NCBI GenBank assembly: GCA_028281165.1
Contig: JANQKI010000215.1
Span: 1 to 64,000, forward strand
Length of the DNA stretch: 64,000 nucleotides
Reading direction: 5' to 3'
From: Opitutaceae bacterium
GTDB taxonomy: Bacteria; Verrucomicrobiota; Verrucomicrobiia; Opitutales; Opitutaceae
A program made the position numbers and the translations under genes. Under the pieces are notes generated by a model, which saw nothing but the letters and a program-made list of their open reading frames with translations, ran no database searches and had not been told where the DNA came from. Of this stretch, positions 63,686 to 64,000 are shown one piece after another (the stretch's first letter is position 1; each line of letters opens with the position of its first letter).

Positions 63686-64000
63686 CTAGTGCTTCCTAGT
63701 TTGCCGACCGAGATAAACCTCGATGACCTGAGGGTCGCTCTTGACAAAATCGAAGTCGCCTTCCTTCAGCACTTGACCTTGATGAAGGACCGTTACCCGA
63801 CGAGCGATCTGCCGCACGAATTCCATATCGTGTTCGATTACAATTAGACTATGCTTGCCCTCTAAACTGATCAGTAGCTCGCCGGTACGCTCCGTCTCTT
63901 CATCGCTCATTCCAGCAGCTGGCTCGTCGACCAGCATTATCTTCGGATCCTGAGCCAATAGCATTCCAATCTCCAGCCACTGCTTCTGGCCATGTGAAAG
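63686..64000 (-). CDS. urtD: urea ABC transporter ATP-binding protein UrtD (C-terminal part, cut by window edge)
   Basis: 104 residues reach the window edge without a start. The frame begins LSHGQKQWLEIGMLLAQDP, the ABC signature variant of UrtD, followed by Walker B IMLVDEPAAGMSDEET and the H-loop VIEHDMEFVRQIA, ending VIEVYLGRQTRKH. LSHGQKQWLEIGM is diagnostic. It is the second ATPase of the urea importer; urtABC are expected beyond the window on the minus strand. Confidence 0.93.
   Translation of the reverse strand, partial: LSHGQKQWLEIGMLLAQDPKIMLVDEPAAGMSDEETERTGELLISLEGKHSLIVIEHDMEFVRQIARRVTVLHQGQVLKEGDFDFVKSDPQVIEVYLGRQTRKH

Noticed and set aside
63587-63847. 86-codon plus-strand frame over the urtD end
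   Set aside because: Antisense to urtD and the repeat element; no features.

Overview
This window looks like a piece of a chromosome from a marine or aquatic member of the Verrucomicrobiota, probably class Opitutia (Puniceicoccales/Opitutales-like). That assignment is inference. It rests on the mix of a sulfatase, an AraC regulator and a TonB receptor typical of glycan degraders, a DUF5069 protein, LacI and DUF5060/DUF4038 hydrolase genes, a Gram-negative envelope (TonB receptor, secretin, KdsD, porin, lipoprotein), a mS38/bS22-like ribosomal mini-protein and moderate GC. No phage, insertion sequence, CRISPR array, tRNA or rRNA was seen.

Layout. 1-5.3 kb: glycan locus with the start of a TonB-dependent receptor, an AraC regulator, a sulfatase and a Tat-signal enolase-superfamily enzyme. 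5.5-12.1 kb: a GT4 glycosyltransferase, a degenerate CobW-like P-loop protein, aroC, cysE, a DUF481 outer-membrane protein and a LacI regulator. 12.1-15.3 kb: minus-strand operon ribB-X / ribH / nusB / ftsY. 15.7-22.3 kb: minus-strand yejABEF peptide importer plus a GNAT gene. 22.5-35.6 kb: single genes and pairs (methyltransferase, MscS channel, two small heat-shock proteins, MalY/PatB-like lyase, an SRAP protein lacking its catalytic Cys2, MgtE, CheX, HAD phosphatase, a cysteine-rich regulator divergent from a Rieske fusion protein, exonuclease III). 35.7-38.7 kb: a tightly coupled set of a long PLP enzyme, a transglutaminase-like protein and a split acetyltransferase. 38.8-47.9 kb: DUF5069, a glycoside hydrolase, a thioesterase-like protein, a GreA-like protein, a LysM lipoprotein, kdsD, polyprenyl synthetase, then an ECF sigma / membrane anti-sigma candidate / inactive HtrA-like protein, and yjbQ. 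47.9-52.3 kb: pilMNOPQ-like type IV pilus alignment operon. 52.7-56 kb: minus-strand translation and RNA block (mS38/bS22-like protein, RluA-like protein, rpsT, RNase P RNA, zinc-ribbon coiled-coil protein, Rrf2). 56.2-61.2 kb: gyrB-gyrA. 61.6-64 kb: a porin-like protein, a REP-type inverted repeat, and urtE and the end of urtD of a urea ABC importer, separated by a MITE-like element.

A recurring theme is proteins that keep a fold but have lost catalytic residues: the HtrA-like protein (all three triad residues), RibB-X (all three RibA zinc cysteines), the SRAP protein (Cys2 to Pro), the RluA-like protein (Asp to Glu) and the CobW-like protein (P-loop Lys to Arg). The strongest candidates for something new are the sigma/anti-sigma/pseudoprotease trio, the Pro2 SRAP protein, and the Rieske fusion with its divergent regulator and paired palindromic sites. 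All functional statements come from motif reading; no database search was run.
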